From NCBI RefSeq assembly GCF_041080865.1, contig NZ_CP160906.1, positions 1,054,001-1,118,000 of the forward strand: a DNA stretch of 64,000 nt, in the 5' to 3' direction. Below are positions 10,430 to 19,191 of this stretch, piece after piece. The DNA comes from Psychromonas sp. MME1 (lineage in GTDB: Bacteria; Pseudomonadota; Gammaproteobacteria; Enterobacterales; Psychromonadaceae). Below the pieces are notes generated by a model, which saw only the letters and a list, made by a program, of their open reading frames with translations, ran no database searches and had not been told where the DNA came from. The stretch's first letter is position 1; each line of letters begins with the position of its first letter. The position numbers were made by a program, and so were the translations under genes.

Positions 10430-10822
10430 TTACTCTATATAGCCGCCTTTTGTTGCGATATCGACCATCTTATTACGAAAGTTAATGTCTGCAGATAGTT
10501 TTTCAATAATGCTCTGCACTTGATTTGCAGCTGCTTCATCTTTGGTATAAGCAATGAAAGAGCCACCTTCAGGAGAAAAATCAACTTGTGGTGATAAATC
10601 AGGAGATTCCGTACTCAGAGCAGCCCTCACTAATGCCGCCCATGTATATCCGCTACCTTGTAATCCTGCATCAGAAAAATACGTATCAGTGCTGGTTTTA
10701 TAATTAAAATATTTTATTGTGTACTCTGCACCGTTTTGTTGAACTGATAAATTTTCATCTAGATCATTTGCCAAAACGTTAACAGAAAGCATTGTTAAAA
10801 TGAGCAAAATAATTTTTTTCAT
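10430..10822 (-). CDS. Small exported protein, possibly Imm51-like
   Basis: A 130-residue protein with a clear signal peptide (MKKIILLILTMLSVNVLA, cleavage probably after NVLA) and a mature part of about 110 residues. The stretch YTWAALVRAAL...PQVDFSPEGGSFIAYTKDEAAANQVQSIIEKL resembles the Imm51 family (DWxxL...fDpEagmFvay pattern) as I remember it. That would make it a periplasmic immunity-like protein, but no toxin gene lies beside it. A GGAGT ribosome site precedes the ATG. The Imm51 link is tentative; the exported small protein itself is well supported. Confidence 0.65.
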   Translation of the reverse strand: MKKIILLILTMLSVNVLANDLDENLSVQQNGAEYTIKYFNYKTSTDTYFSDAGLQGSGYTWAALVRAALSTESPDLSPQVDFSPEGGSFIAYTKDEAAANQVQSIIEKLSADINFRNKMVDIATKGGYIE

Positions 10823-11173
10823 AGTGGTACTCCTAAAAATTTACGCTTTGCTTGAGTTTATAATAGGTAATTTATGCCAATAATCTTGGTCTAAATTAAG
10901 CCTATAATAGTTAAAAATTTGTAACAAACATTTTAAATAATTTATCAAACCTAGGTTAGGTTTATGAGCTTTAAATATGTTTAATATGGTGTATATATCA
11001 ATTTTTTACTTAAATGAGTGTAATAAAGAAAAGTCCATGGGACCGAGGAAATAGATTAAAACTGCAGTAAGTGACACCGACTGATCTATTGTGTGCTATT
11101 GCTTTATGCTAAATTAATTTAACAGCTCTATAATTAAAACATCGCAGTTCAGGAACTTAGCTAAGGCGTGTTG
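10823..11173. other. Intergenic region between divergent genes
   Basis: About 350 bp of AT-rich DNA upstream of both the small exported protein (-) and the moxR operon (+). No ORF, RNA gene or repeat was recognised. It should hold both promoters, but no convincing -35/-10 pair was found. Confidence 0.5.
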
Positions 11174-12091
11174 ATGCATCATAAAATTACCGATATCTGC
11201 AAACAATTAAATAGTATCTTGCTCGGCAAGGAAGATCAGACCGAGTTAGCTTTGATTTGCCTACTTGCAGGAGGTCATCTGTTAATTGAAGATCTGCCGG
11301 GTATGGGCAAAACAACCTTGGCTTCAGCGTTGGCACAAACACTTGGGTTGGACTATCAAAGGGTACAATTTACCAGTGACATGTTGCCTGCGGACATTCT
11401 TGGTGTCTCTATTTTTGATACGCACAAACAGCAATTTACTTTTCACCAAGGGCCAATTTTCACACAGGTATTATTAGCCGATGAAATTAACCGTGCCAGC
11501 CCTAAAACACAAAGCGCATTACTGGAGGCGATGGAAGAGAAACAAATTTCCATTGATAGTGAAACCTATCCTTTACCGGCACCGTTTTTTGTCATCGCAA
11601 CACAAAATCCATTAGATCAAGCGGGCACCTTTCCATTACCGGAATCGCAATTAGATCGTTTCATGATGCGTATTGAGCTTGGTTTTCCTAGTGTCGAGGC
11701 TGAATTGCAAATGCTCAAGGGGCATTCTGCCAAGGATCAAAAAAATACGATTCCAGCCATTATCAATGTTGCCGAACTACAGCAGATGCAAGTTTCAGTT
11801 GGTCAAATTAAAGCGAGCGAGGAGGTTTTGTATTATTTATTACGTCTGATTAATGAAAGTCGCTACAGCGGTATGGCTGCTAACCCTTTATCACCGCGTT
11901 GTAGTAAAGTGTTATTGCAGGCCGCAAAAGCAATGGCTTTTGTCAAACAGCGCGATTATGTTATCCCCGATGATATTCAAGCTGTTTTCGTTGCGGTGAC
12001 CGACCATCGTTTAGCGGGTGTTAACAGTGATAAGCAAGGCAGTAAAGCGCTCAGTCAAACCTTGCTTGATAGTGTTGATCCGCTCGCTTAA
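11174..12091 (+). CDS. MoxR-family AAA+ ATPase
   Basis: A 305-residue cytoplasmic AAA+ ATPase of the MoxR class, thought to act as a chaperone on metalloenzymes or envelope proteins. It has Walker A (EDLPGMGKTTLA, about residues 40-51), Walker B (VLLADEINRASPKTQSALLEAMEE), sensor 1 (FFVIATQNP) and ESQLDRFMM. AAGG seven bases upstream favours ATG 11174 over the GTG at 11168. First gene of a three-gene operon with DUF58 and transglutaminase genes, a widely conserved MoxR-linked arrangement. Confidence 0.93.
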   Translation: MHHKITDICKQLNSILLGKEDQTELALICLLAGGHLLIEDLPGMGKTTLASALAQTLGLDYQRVQFTSDMLPADILGVSIFDTHKQQFTFHQGPIFTQVLLADEINRASPKTQSALLEAMEEKQISIDSETYPLPAPFFVIATQNPLDQAGTFPLPESQLDRFMMRIELGFPSVEAELQMLKGHSAKDQKNTIPAIINVAELQQMQVSVGQIKASEEVLYYLLRLINESRYSGMAANPLSPRCSKVLLQAAKAMAFVKQRDYVIPDDIQAVFVAVTDHRLAGVNSDKQGSKALSQTLLDSVDPLA

Positions 12092-12094
12092 CTT

Positions 12095-13075
12095 ATGAAT
12101 TATCTTGCGCAGTTGAAAGGTATATTGACGCGGATAGTAAGGCATCGCTTTGATAAGTGGCTAAGTAAGCGTATGCCTGCACAAACTAGTTTTACCTTAA
12201 ACCATAAAAACAGCTTTATTTTTCCCTCTCTGTTTGGGCTCTATTTTTTACTGCTCTGTTTCGTGTTGTTTCTACTTGGCACTAATTATGAAAACAATTT
12301 AATTTTGTTTTTGGTCTTTTTTCTCTGTAGTTTTATGGTGACTTGTTTGCTTCTCACCTATCAAAATATCGCCCAGTTAACATTCACTGCGACTCCCGTT
12401 AACCCTCAGTTTGCAGGACAAGATGTTGCGTTTTGTTTACGGATACTTCGACCAACGGATAATGGCAAAAAGCTCGATATCAATTTCCAAAAATCAGTTT
12501 CCACGCTTAGGTCTGTCATTAGTGAACAACAAGTCGTGTTGTATAGTTTCTGTAAGCAGAGAGGTTATTTTAGCCCTGGTCGTGTGACGGTGCGTTCAAC
12601 TTTTCCCTTTGGGCTATTTACTGTTTGGACGCATCTTGATTTTGCGCACTCTGTTTTGTTGTATCCTGAACCAATAAACAATGAACGAGCGTTGCTCAGT
12701 TCATCCTCGCTGAATAACTATAGTGGCATGAGCAATTATGCAGTGGGTTTTGAACAGTTCTCAATGCTAAAAAGCTATCAACCAGGGGAATCTTTAAAAT
12801 CGGTGGCATGGAAACAATTGGCGCAGGGACGAGGGTGGTTTAGTAAACAGTTCGAACAATCACAAGCGGGTGATGTCTTTTTAGATATCGATTTATATCC
12901 CTATTTAGAACTAGAAGAAAAGCTCAGTTTATTGTGTTACCAAATCATCGAACTACATGAAAAGCATTGCAGTTATGGCTTAAAACTCGGCAATGACACT
13001 ATTGCTAACGGTCATGGCATGGCACAAAAAGAGGCGTGTTTAAAGGCATTAGCTTTATACGGTACGAGCCCATGA
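12095..13075 (+). CDS. DUF58 domain protein
   Basis: A 326-residue membrane protein. Two hydrophobic helices near residues 45-90 (FGLYFLLLCFVLFLLG and LILFLVFFLCSFMVTCLLL) are followed by a cytoplasmic part with the DUF58 hallmark SYQPGESLKSVAWKQLAQG at about 225-245. DUF58 proteins have a degenerate von Willebrand A-like fold and accompany MoxR ATPases. It begins three bases after moxR and its stop overlaps the next start (ATGA). Its exact role is unknown. Confidence 0.9.
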   Translation: MNYLAQLKGILTRIVRHRFDKWLSKRMPAQTSFTLNHKNSFIFPSLFGLYFLLLCFVLFLLGTNYENNLILFLVFFLCSFMVTCLLLTYQNIAQLTFTATPVNPQFAGQDVAFCLRILRPTDNGKKLDINFQKSVSTLRSVISEQQVVLYSFCKQRGYFSPGRVTVRSTFPFGLFTVWTHLDFAHSVLLYPEPINNERALLSSSSLNNYSGMSNYAVGFEQFSMLKSYQPGESLKSVAWKQLAQGRGWFSKQFEQSQAGDVFLDIDLYPYLELEEKLSLLCYQIIELHEKHCSYGLKLGNDTIANGHGMAQKEACLKALALYGTSP

Positions 13076-15057
13076 AAGCCTTTCTTAGCCGTTTAGGTTT
13101 ACTGCTCATTATCCTGAGCTATGTTGTGCTACTCGGTGCATTATATGATCACTTATCTCTGTTCTTAATTATCTTAGGTCTGTTCTGTAGCGGTTGGCGG
13201 GTGGCTCATTTTTATGAGCGTGTGCCAATGTTGGCTGGACGCTGGTTAAGTTTACTGACCATAACGTCTAGCATAATTACGATTGCCTTGGTTTATCAGC
13301 TGGGTGTTTTTAATGTAATGCTGCATCTTATCGTCTTGGGTTTTAGTTTGAAATTTTTGGAACTAAAATCGATACGTGATGTGCATATATTTGTGAATAC
13401 TGGCTTTGTCTTACTAGCGCTGTTTTTAATTTTTAACTACACCATTGTGATGGCTCTATTGGGAAGCTTGATCATATTGATGTTGTTAGCCATCTTATTA
13501 TCCGTACATGGTGGTTTTTTCCTTGGTAATGGGTTTAGCAAATTATTAGTTAAAAGTTGTTTACTGAGTTTACCGCTGGCGTTGCTGTTATTCGTTGTTA
13601 TTCCGCGATTACCTTCTCTATGGAAAATGCCGCAACAGAAACAGGCAACCACGGGGTTAAGTGATAGTGTCACGCCGGGGGACATTGCCGAACTAAGCCG
13701 CTCCAGTGAGTTAGCCTTTCGTGCTTCATTCGCCAATACCCCAGTGGCTGAGCGAGATCGTTATTGGCGTGTCATGACTCTTGACCATTTTGATGGGCGC
13801 TCGTGGTCGCAAAGCCAATGGCACAAAGAGGAACAACAAAGTGCAAAATATAGCAGAGGAAAAAACTTAACGGTTAGCTTCTTCACAGATAATTATGAGC
13901 TAATTGTTGAACCCCATTTTAATTATTGGATACCTGCGCTTGATTATAGTAAAGCGGCTGTCGGACAGGTAAATTTAAGTGACTACACATTGCGCAGTGT
14001 AAAACCCATTTTTAAAAGAGAAGCTTTCAATATCGTTTTATATCAGCAAATCCAAGTACCATCTTTAACGGCAAGAGAACAAAAGCAATTTACACAACTA
14101 CCGACACAGGGCAATGAAAAGACGCAGGAGTGGGTGGCAACTAAGCTAAAACAGGGCCTTGCTAAAGAAGCGTTAATGCAGCAACTTTTGTTTCAGTTTC
14201 GTACTCAAAACTATCGTTACACGCTTAAACCGCCTCCCTTGGGAAATGATTTTGTAGATGATTTTTTATTCTCCACACTGGCGGGATTTTGTGTGCATTA
14301 TGCCAGTAGTTATCTTTATGTTGCACGGCTAGTCGGTATTCCAGCACGTATGGTGACAGGATATTTGGGCGGTGAATGGCAAGATCAGGATAAGTTTCTG
14401 ACCGTTCGCCAATATGATGCCCATGCTTGGGTGGAAATTTGGCAAGGGGGACGTTGGCAACGGGTTGATCCCACCGCCTATGTCGCCCCTGAACGGGTTG
14501 AATCGGGGCTTGAACAAAGCTTGTCTAACCGTGATGAGTTTTTACAAGGGGAATATTTATCATTACAGAAATGGCGAAATATAAAACTACTGAATCAATT
14601 ACGGCAAAAAATAGAGCAAATAGATTATCTATGGGCAACTTGGGTGGTTAATTATGATAACAAAAAACAACTCGCATTGATGCAAGCTTGGCTCGCTAAG
14701 TTCCCATGGTTAAATCTATTTTCTGCTGTGTTAATCGCTATGTTATGCGCTTTTATTGTGACGCTATTATTCATATTTAAACCTTGGATCAGAGTAAAGA
14801 TAAGCGCTGAAGATCGGATTTTTTTGCAATTACAGCGTTACTACGCCAACCGGGGTGTTATCAGAAAAAAAGGGCAAACCGTTACAGCCTTTTGCCAACA
14901 AGCCAGTCACAAATTTCAGCTATCCGCAACACACTTTACAAGCTTTGCGGATAAATACAATAGCTTAAAATATGATAGCAATTTATCAGCCAACCAGCGT
15001 CAAAAACAACTTAAGCAGTTAGCATTTATCTGTAAGCAATTGCAAAAACGGCAATGA
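13072..15057 (+). CDS. TgpA-like membrane transglutaminase (DUF3488-transglutaminase-DUF4129)
   Basis: A 661-residue protein. The N-terminal part (about 1-195) is a bundle of hydrophobic helices of DUF3488 type. Then comes a periplasmic domain with a transglutaminase core: FCVHYASSYLYVARLVGIPARMVTGYLGG holds the Cys, YDAHAWVEI the His and VDPTAYV the Asp. A last helix (LIAMLCAFIVTLLFIF) and a DUF4129-like cytoplasmic tail finish it. The architecture is that of TgpA, an essential Pseudomonas protein. The start is set by the ATGA overlap with the DUF58 gene; an upstream in-frame extension is unlikely. Confidence 0.9.
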   Translation: MKAFLSRLGLLLIILSYVVLLGALYDHLSLFLIILGLFCSGWRVAHFYERVPMLAGRWLSLLTITSSIITIALVYQLGVFNVMLHLIVLGFSLKFLELKSIRDVHIFVNTGFVLLALFLIFNYTIVMALLGSLIILMLLAILLSVHGGFFLGNGFSKLLVKSCLLSLPLALLLFVVIPRLPSLWKMPQQKQATTGLSDSVTPGDIAELSRSSELAFRASFANTPVAERDRYWRVMTLDHFDGRSWSQSQWHKEEQQSAKYSRGKNLTVSFFTDNYELIVEPHFNYWIPALDYSKAAVGQVNLSDYTLRSVKPIFKREAFNIVLYQQIQVPSLTAREQKQFTQLPTQGNEKTQEWVATKLKQGLAKEALMQQLLFQFRTQNYRYTLKPPPLGNDFVDDFLFSTLAGFCVHYASSYLYVARLVGIPARMVTGYLGGEWQDQDKFLTVRQYDAHAWVEIWQGGRWQRVDPTAYVAPERVESGLEQSLSNRDEFLQGEYLSLQKWRNIKLLNQLRQKIEQIDYLWATWVVNYDNKKQLALMQAWLAKFPWLNLFSAVLIAMLCAFIVTLLFIFKPWIRVKISAEDRIFLQLQRYYANRGVIRKKGQTVTAFCQQASHKFQLSATHFTSFADKYNSLKYDSNLSANQRQKQLKQLAFICKQLQKRQ

Positions 15058-15122
15058 TGTAAGGCATACATTATATAAGTAACTATTTTCTCTACCCACG
15101 CACTTGTTGATCCAAGTGGTGC

Positions 15123-15143
15123 TATAGTTAAATCATAACTATA
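15123..15143 (+). promoter_or_regulatory. Palindrome next to the ribosome site of the beta-CASP gene
   Basis: TATAGTTA, AATCA, TAACTATA is a perfect 8-bp inverted repeat ending where the AAGGGGG ribosome site begins. It may be an operator over the promoter or a small leader hairpin. Confidence 0.4.
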
Positions 15144-15155
15144 AGGGGGTTGCTT

Positions 15156-16553
15156 ATGACTATCATTCAATCATTTGGTGCCGCAGAGACGGTTACTGGA
15201 TCATGTCATTTTTTACAGATTAAAAGTGGGCCTAATATTCTTATAGATTGTGGTTATTTTCAAGGTGAAAATGAACAGAAAACGTCGGAACCATTTGACT
15301 TTAAATCAACAGATGTCGATATCGTTTTATTAACTCATGCTCATCTTGACCATGTCGGGCGGGTTCCTAAATTAGTTAAGGAAGGGTTTGACGGGAAACT
15401 TGTTGCTTTACGTGCGACCATGGATTTGGCGGAAGTCATTTTAATGGATAGCGCTAAAATAGCCGAAGAGGATTATAAAACCGCGTTGAAAAAAGCGCGT
15501 CGCACGGGTAACGAAAAAAAGATTCCACCGCCTATCTACAGCAGTGACGATGCACTAGCAGTATTTGATTTAACCATTCAATATGCCGAGTACGACAAAA
15601 CGATTCAACTTACTCCTAACGTTAAGGTTACCTTTAGAAATGCGGGACATATTCTTGGCTCAGCCACCATTCAAATAGAAGTAACGGAAGATGGGGTTGT
15701 AAAAACGCTAGTGTTCAGCGGGGATCTCGGCAGTCGTCGCGATATCATTATGCCGCATCCTGCTTTAGTGAAAAAAGCCGATGCACTTTATATCGAGTCG
15801 ACCTATGGTGATCGTAATCACCGTCCCTTACAAGAGACGATTGCAGAGTTTAAAGAGATCGTCATCAACACCTTAAAAAATAAAGGCAATGTATTGATCC
15901 CATCCTTTGCCGTTGAGCGAACTCAAGAAGTTTTGTTGATGCTAAAAGAGATGTATTACAATAAAGAATTGCCTGTTTGCAAAGTGTTTTTAGACTCCCC
16001 GATGGCGATACGCGCAACCCAAATATATAACAATTATCACGCTGAACTAAATGCTGTTGCAGACAAATTACTGCTACGTGATGGTACTGTTTTCGAATTT
16101 CCTTATTTGCAATATTCACTTAAAAATCAAGAGTCGATGCTGATTAATAAGGAGGAGAGTGGTTGCATCATTATTGCTGGTAGTGGCATGTGTACAGGTG
16201 GGCGAATTCTGCATCATTTTAAACACCGTCTTTGGGATGAGCGCAACAGTGTTATCTTTGTTGGTTACCAAGTGCATGGCACGTTAGGGCGACAAATGAT
16301 AGATGGGGCTTCGTCAATTCAGCTTTTTCATGAATCAATTAATGTGAACGCCAAAATACATATGCTTAATGGCTTTTCTGCACATGCAGACCAAAGCGAT
16401 CTATTAGCTTGGATGGGGGAGTTTGAACAATTAGAGAAAGTTTATTTAATACATGGAGAGCCTGATAAACAGACTGTTTTTAAAGACGTGATTAAAGAGC
16501 AACTTCATAAATCTGTTCATATTGTTAAATATGGCGAAAAGATTTTTGTTTAG
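15156..16553 (+). CDS. Metallo-beta-lactamase / beta-CASP RNA nuclease family protein
   Basis: A 465-residue cytoplasmic metal-dependent hydrolase. The metallo-beta-lactamase motifs are LLTHAHLDHVGRVPKL (HxHxDH), NAGHILGSA and VFSGDLGSR. The beta-CASP insert carries YIESTYGDR, PSFAVERTQEV and GSGMCTGGRILHH, and the C-terminal RMMBL segment GFSAHADQSDLLAW ends the active site. This is the CPSF73/Ysh1-like class that cleaves RNA, but bacterial gammaproteobacterial members have no settled substrate. The strong AAGGGGG site selects ATG 15156 rather than the TTG at 15150. It is convergent with the amr genes. Confidence 0.9.
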   Translation: MTIIQSFGAAETVTGSCHFLQIKSGPNILIDCGYFQGENEQKTSEPFDFKSTDVDIVLLTHAHLDHVGRVPKLVKEGFDGKLVALRATMDLAEVILMDSAKIAEEDYKTALKKARRTGNEKKIPPPIYSSDDALAVFDLTIQYAEYDKTIQLTPNVKVTFRNAGHILGSATIQIEVTEDGVVKTLVFSGDLGSRRDIIMPHPALVKKADALYIESTYGDRNHRPLQETIAEFKEIVINTLKNKGNVLIPSFAVERTQEVLLMLKEMYYNKELPVCKVFLDSPMAIRATQIYNNYHAELNAVADKLLLRDGTVFEFPYLQYSLKNQESMLINKEESGCIIIAGSGMCTGGRILHHFKHRLWDERNSVIFVGYQVHGTLGRQMIDGASSIQLFHESINVNAKIHMLNGFSAHADQSDLLAWMGEFEQLEKVYLIHGEPDKQTVFKDVIKEQLHKSVHIVKYGEKIFV

Positions 16554-16558
16554 AAAAT

Positions 16559-16590
16559 ATCCCCCGTTGGTCATCACAATAAGGGGGACG
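16559..16590. terminator. Possible shared terminator hairpin
   Basis: TCCCCC (about 16560-16565) pairs with GGGGGA (16583-16588) across a 17-base loop in the short gap between two convergent genes. It has no clear T-run, so the assignment is weak. Confidence 0.4.
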
Positions 16591-16594
16591 GTTG

Positions 16595-17185
16595 TTAAGG
16601 AATATAAAAAGGTGCTGAAAAAACCTCCGTGGTAAAACGCTGCAATGTTATCTCGGCACTCCAGTAATCCTTTGGCCAGTTTGCCTTTTGTTTTAAATGT
16701 TGCACAAACATTCTTGGCTCAGGAAGCACCTCCCAAACCGTGGGTAAAAAAATCGCTTTATGCCAACCTTCCTGTAATAACAAACCATCGACACCAATTT
16801 GTAGCTCATCAATCAGCGTAGCTTCACCATTATTCGGTATCTCTTGTAAGGCCGATAAAATAGATATTTCTATTGTTAAATTAGAGAGTTCATCCGCTTG
16901 TAGTGGCGGAAAACGGCTATCTTCAAAGGCACTGCAAAAGGCGTAGTAATAAACATTTTCCCATAATGGTCTGTCTACTTGATAGGTGCCAATACAGCCT
17001 CGTAAATGGTCATTAATCGTTAAAGTGACAAAGCAGGGTAATGGTTGTAACAGATTTTTATTATTGGGTGCTGCTGGCAAAACAAAAGGCAAGTCATCGA
17101 GGTGCTGTTGGATTGCTTGTTTACAAAATGTAATGAGCTGTTGTTTTTCCTGCTCTGTTAAATTAATAGAGTTTGAAACTGCCAT
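16595..17185 (-). CDS. amrA: AMMECR1-domain protein (AmmeMemoRadiSam system protein A)
   Basis: A 196-residue AMMECR1-domain protein. The domain's hallmark LRGCIGTY appears as NDHLRGCIGTYQ at about residue 60, followed by SAFEDSRFPPL and the conserved NLTIEISIL...LQEI segment. WHKAIFLPTVWEVLPEPRMFVQHLKQKANWP is typical of the C-terminal half. Its start lies 22 bp inside the memo gene upstream, so both are made from one transcript. The biochemical role of the bacterial family is not established. Confidence 0.9.
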   Translation of the reverse strand: MAVSNSINLTEQEKQQLITFCKQAIQQHLDDLPFVLPAAPNNKNLLQPLPCFVTLTINDHLRGCIGTYQVDRPLWENVYYYAFCSAFEDSRFPPLQADELSNLTIEISILSALQEIPNNGEATLIDELQIGVDGLLLQEGWHKAIFLPTVWEVLPEPRMFVQHLKQKANWPKDYWSAEITLQRFTTEVFSAPFYIP

Positions 17186-17942
17186 ATCCCACCACCCGTT
17201 GTTTATCTCCCGCTGTATCGCCGGAATTAATATTTTTAATTAATGTTATCTGCCAGTTTGCTGTTTTTGCATAGCGTAATAACCCGTTAATGGCATTAGC
17301 GCCACAGGCTTGTTGGCCATTAATTGTGCTAGCAAAATGAAGTATGTTAGCGCAACTATTTTGATCAATGCGCTGTGCTTGCTGGTATTCATGAAAATGG
17401 CTGAGATCCGAACTAATAACCAGTAAATCCTGTTGCGTCAGTGCAAGTTCCTGTAACAGTTTGTTGACTTTATCCGCAGAGCATTGACCAACGACAATGG
17501 GAATAATGGTAATATCCGTAAATAACATCTGTATGAATGGTAATTGCACTTCAATTGAGTGCTCTAGCTGGTGGACATAATCTGCAAACTCCACAAAATC
17601 TAAGGTGGCTAGTCTATTTTGCGTCACTTGGTCGAGGGTAAGTTTTCCAAGGGGTGTTTGAAAATAGTCGGCGCTCGATAAGGCGCAACCGAGTAGTGGT
17701 TCGCGATGATTCGGCCCTAAAATAATGACCCGTTTAATATTATTAACATAGGGGGTTAAGTTCGCAAAGGCTAAACCAGCAATCGCCCCCGAATAGATAT
17801 ATCCCGCATGGGGCACAATCAAAGCGCGAGCTTGCTGCATCGGTTTTTGCTCACTGGCTAAAAACGCCGTGACCATCTGTTGTAACGGTACTTTATCCTC
17901 AGGATAAAAACTACCTGCCATGGCCGCTGGTCTATACTTCAT
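17163..17942 (-). CDS. amrB: Memo-like protein (AmmeMemoRadiSam system protein B)
   Basis: A 259-residue homologue of eukaryotic MEMO1, which has a dioxygenase-like fold. Conserved pieces are RPAAMAGSFYP, VPHAGYIYSGAIAGLAF, ILGPNHREPL, HSIEVQLPFIQ, ISSDLSHFHEY and CGANAINGLL; the His and Cys residues in these form the presumed metal site. A longer frame begins at 18005, but GAGG five bases before the ATG at 17942 and the family N-terminus favour the shorter start. It lies upstream of and overlaps amrA, and is divergent from the radical SAM gene. Confidence 0.88.
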   Translation of the reverse strand: MKYRPAAMAGSFYPEDKVPLQQMVTAFLASEQKPMQQARALIVPHAGYIYSGAIAGLAFANLTPYVNNIKRVIILGPNHREPLLGCALSSADYFQTPLGKLTLDQVTQNRLATLDFVEFADYVHQLEHSIEVQLPFIQMLFTDITIIPIVVGQCSADKVNKLLQELALTQQDLLVISSDLSHFHEYQQAQRIDQNSCANILHFASTINGQQACGANAINGLLRYAKTANWQITLIKNINSGDTAGDKQRVVGYGSFKLY

Positions 17943-18063
17943 ACAGGCCTCAATTTGATTTAATGTCCGATGGCATCGTTGTTGTTTAGGCGCTTGCGCC
18001 ACCATGACATCGATCCATTTGCTATAAGTAAAGTATAGCCGCTATCGCTATAAGGTTGTATTT

Positions 18064-19101
18064 ATGCCCCATGATGATTCTCAAGATAATTTTCACAAAA
18101 CCTATTATTGGCATCGACTTGATGATGGTCGAGTCTGTTGCGATTTATGCCCACAACATTGCACCTTACGTGAAGGGAAACGTGGCAATTGCTATGTACG
18201 AATGTGTCATCAAGGCGAAATTAGCTTAGTGAGCTATGGGCGTAGTTCCGGTTTTGCCATTGATCCTATCGAGAAAAAACCGTTGTACCATTTCTATCCC
18301 GGATCGCAGGTACTCTCATTTGGGACAGCCGGCTGTAATTTAAGCTGTGATTTTTGTCAAAATTGGCGTATTAGTAAATCACGTGAAATGGCAACATTAT
18401 CTTGCTGGGCATCACCAGAAGAGATTGTCGCGAACGCTAAACGTTATGGCTGCCAAAGTATCGCTTTTACCTATAATGATCCCGTTATTTTTATGGAGTA
18501 TGCTGTCGATGTCAGCCGCTATGCGCAATCTCAAGGTCTTAAGAGTGTTGTCGTGAGTGCGGGTTACATTTGCGCTCAGCCGCGTGTAGAGTTTTTTAAA
18601 TACATTGATGCTGCAAATATTGATTTGAAAGGATTTACGGAATCGTTTTATAAAAAACATTGTCATGGCTCTCTGCAACCCGTATTAGAAACATTGCAAT
18701 ATCTAAAAAAGGAAACCCCAGTCTGGTTTGAATTAACTAACCTACTTATCCCCGATGAAAACGATAGCGACCAAGAGATCCACAATATGTGTGCATGGAT
18801 CGTTGCCAATTTAGGTGTCGATATTCCTCTCCATTTTACTGCCTTTCACCCTGACTTTAAGATGCTAAATAAAGATAAGACAGGCATGGCGACATTGCTA
18901 AGAGCGCGAGATATAGCTATGAGTTACGGTATGCATTACGTCTATTGTGGTAATGTCAATGACATCGAAACCAATAGTACCTATTGTTTTAAGTGCCATC
19001 AGCCATTGATCATACGCGATCGTTTTATGATTACCGCAAACCGCTTAAGCGACAATAACCGTTGCCCATTTTGCGGCACGGCCTGTGCGATTAATGCTTA
19101 A
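18064..19101 (+). CDS. amrS: AmmeMemoRadiSam system radical SAM enzyme
   Basis: A 345-residue radical SAM enzyme of the type related to pyruvate formate-lyase activases. The [4Fe-4S]/SAM motif is CNLSCDFCQNW at about residue 93. Upstream Cys pairs (CCDLCPQHCTLREGKRGNCYVR) and C-terminal CFKCHQP...CPFCGTAC suggest further metal or cluster sites. It is divergent from amrB with about 120 bp between the starts, completing the AMMECR1-Memo-radical SAM set. The substrate is unknown. Confidence 0.92.
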   Translation: MPHDDSQDNFHKTYYWHRLDDGRVCCDLCPQHCTLREGKRGNCYVRMCHQGEISLVSYGRSSGFAIDPIEKKPLYHFYPGSQVLSFGTAGCNLSCDFCQNWRISKSREMATLSCWASPEEIVANAKRYGCQSIAFTYNDPVIFMEYAVDVSRYAQSQGLKSVVVSAGYICAQPRVEFFKYIDAANIDLKGFTESFYKKHCHGSLQPVLETLQYLKKETPVWFELTNLLIPDENDSDQEIHNMCAWIVANLGVDIPLHFTAFHPDFKMLNKDKTGMATLLRARDIAMSYGMHYVYCGNVNDIETNSTYCFKCHQPLIIRDRFMITANRLSDNNRCPFCGTACAINA

Positions 19102-19119
19102 TATAGGCACAGAGTTAGC

Positions 19120-19149
19120 TTGCTCAATGGGTTCTTTTATTTTTATAAT
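19120..19149 (+). promoter_or_regulatory. Candidate promoter of the HAD-IIA gene
   Basis: TTGCTC (19120-19125), an 18-bp spacer and perfect TATAAT (19144-19149). The predicted transcription start near 19156 falls inside the palindrome listed next. Confidence 0.6.
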
Positions 19150-19150
19150 G

Positions 19151-19179
19151 TATGGTTTTACGATTGCTCGTAAACCATA
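19151..19179 (+). promoter_or_regulatory. Palindrome at the transcription start of the HAD-IIA gene
   Basis: TATGGTTTTACGA and TCGTAAACCATA form a near-perfect inverted repeat (one extra T) with loop TTGC. It starts two bases after the -10 box and ends at the ribosome site, so it could be a repressor operator or a leader hairpin. Confidence 0.5.
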
Positions 19180-19191
19180 GGAAATCCGCAA

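Noticed and set aside
11089-11110. Fragment resembling the dispersed repeat (CTGATCTATTGTGTG)
   Set aside because: Only about ten bases match one end of the repeat, which is within chance expectation in AT-rich DNA.
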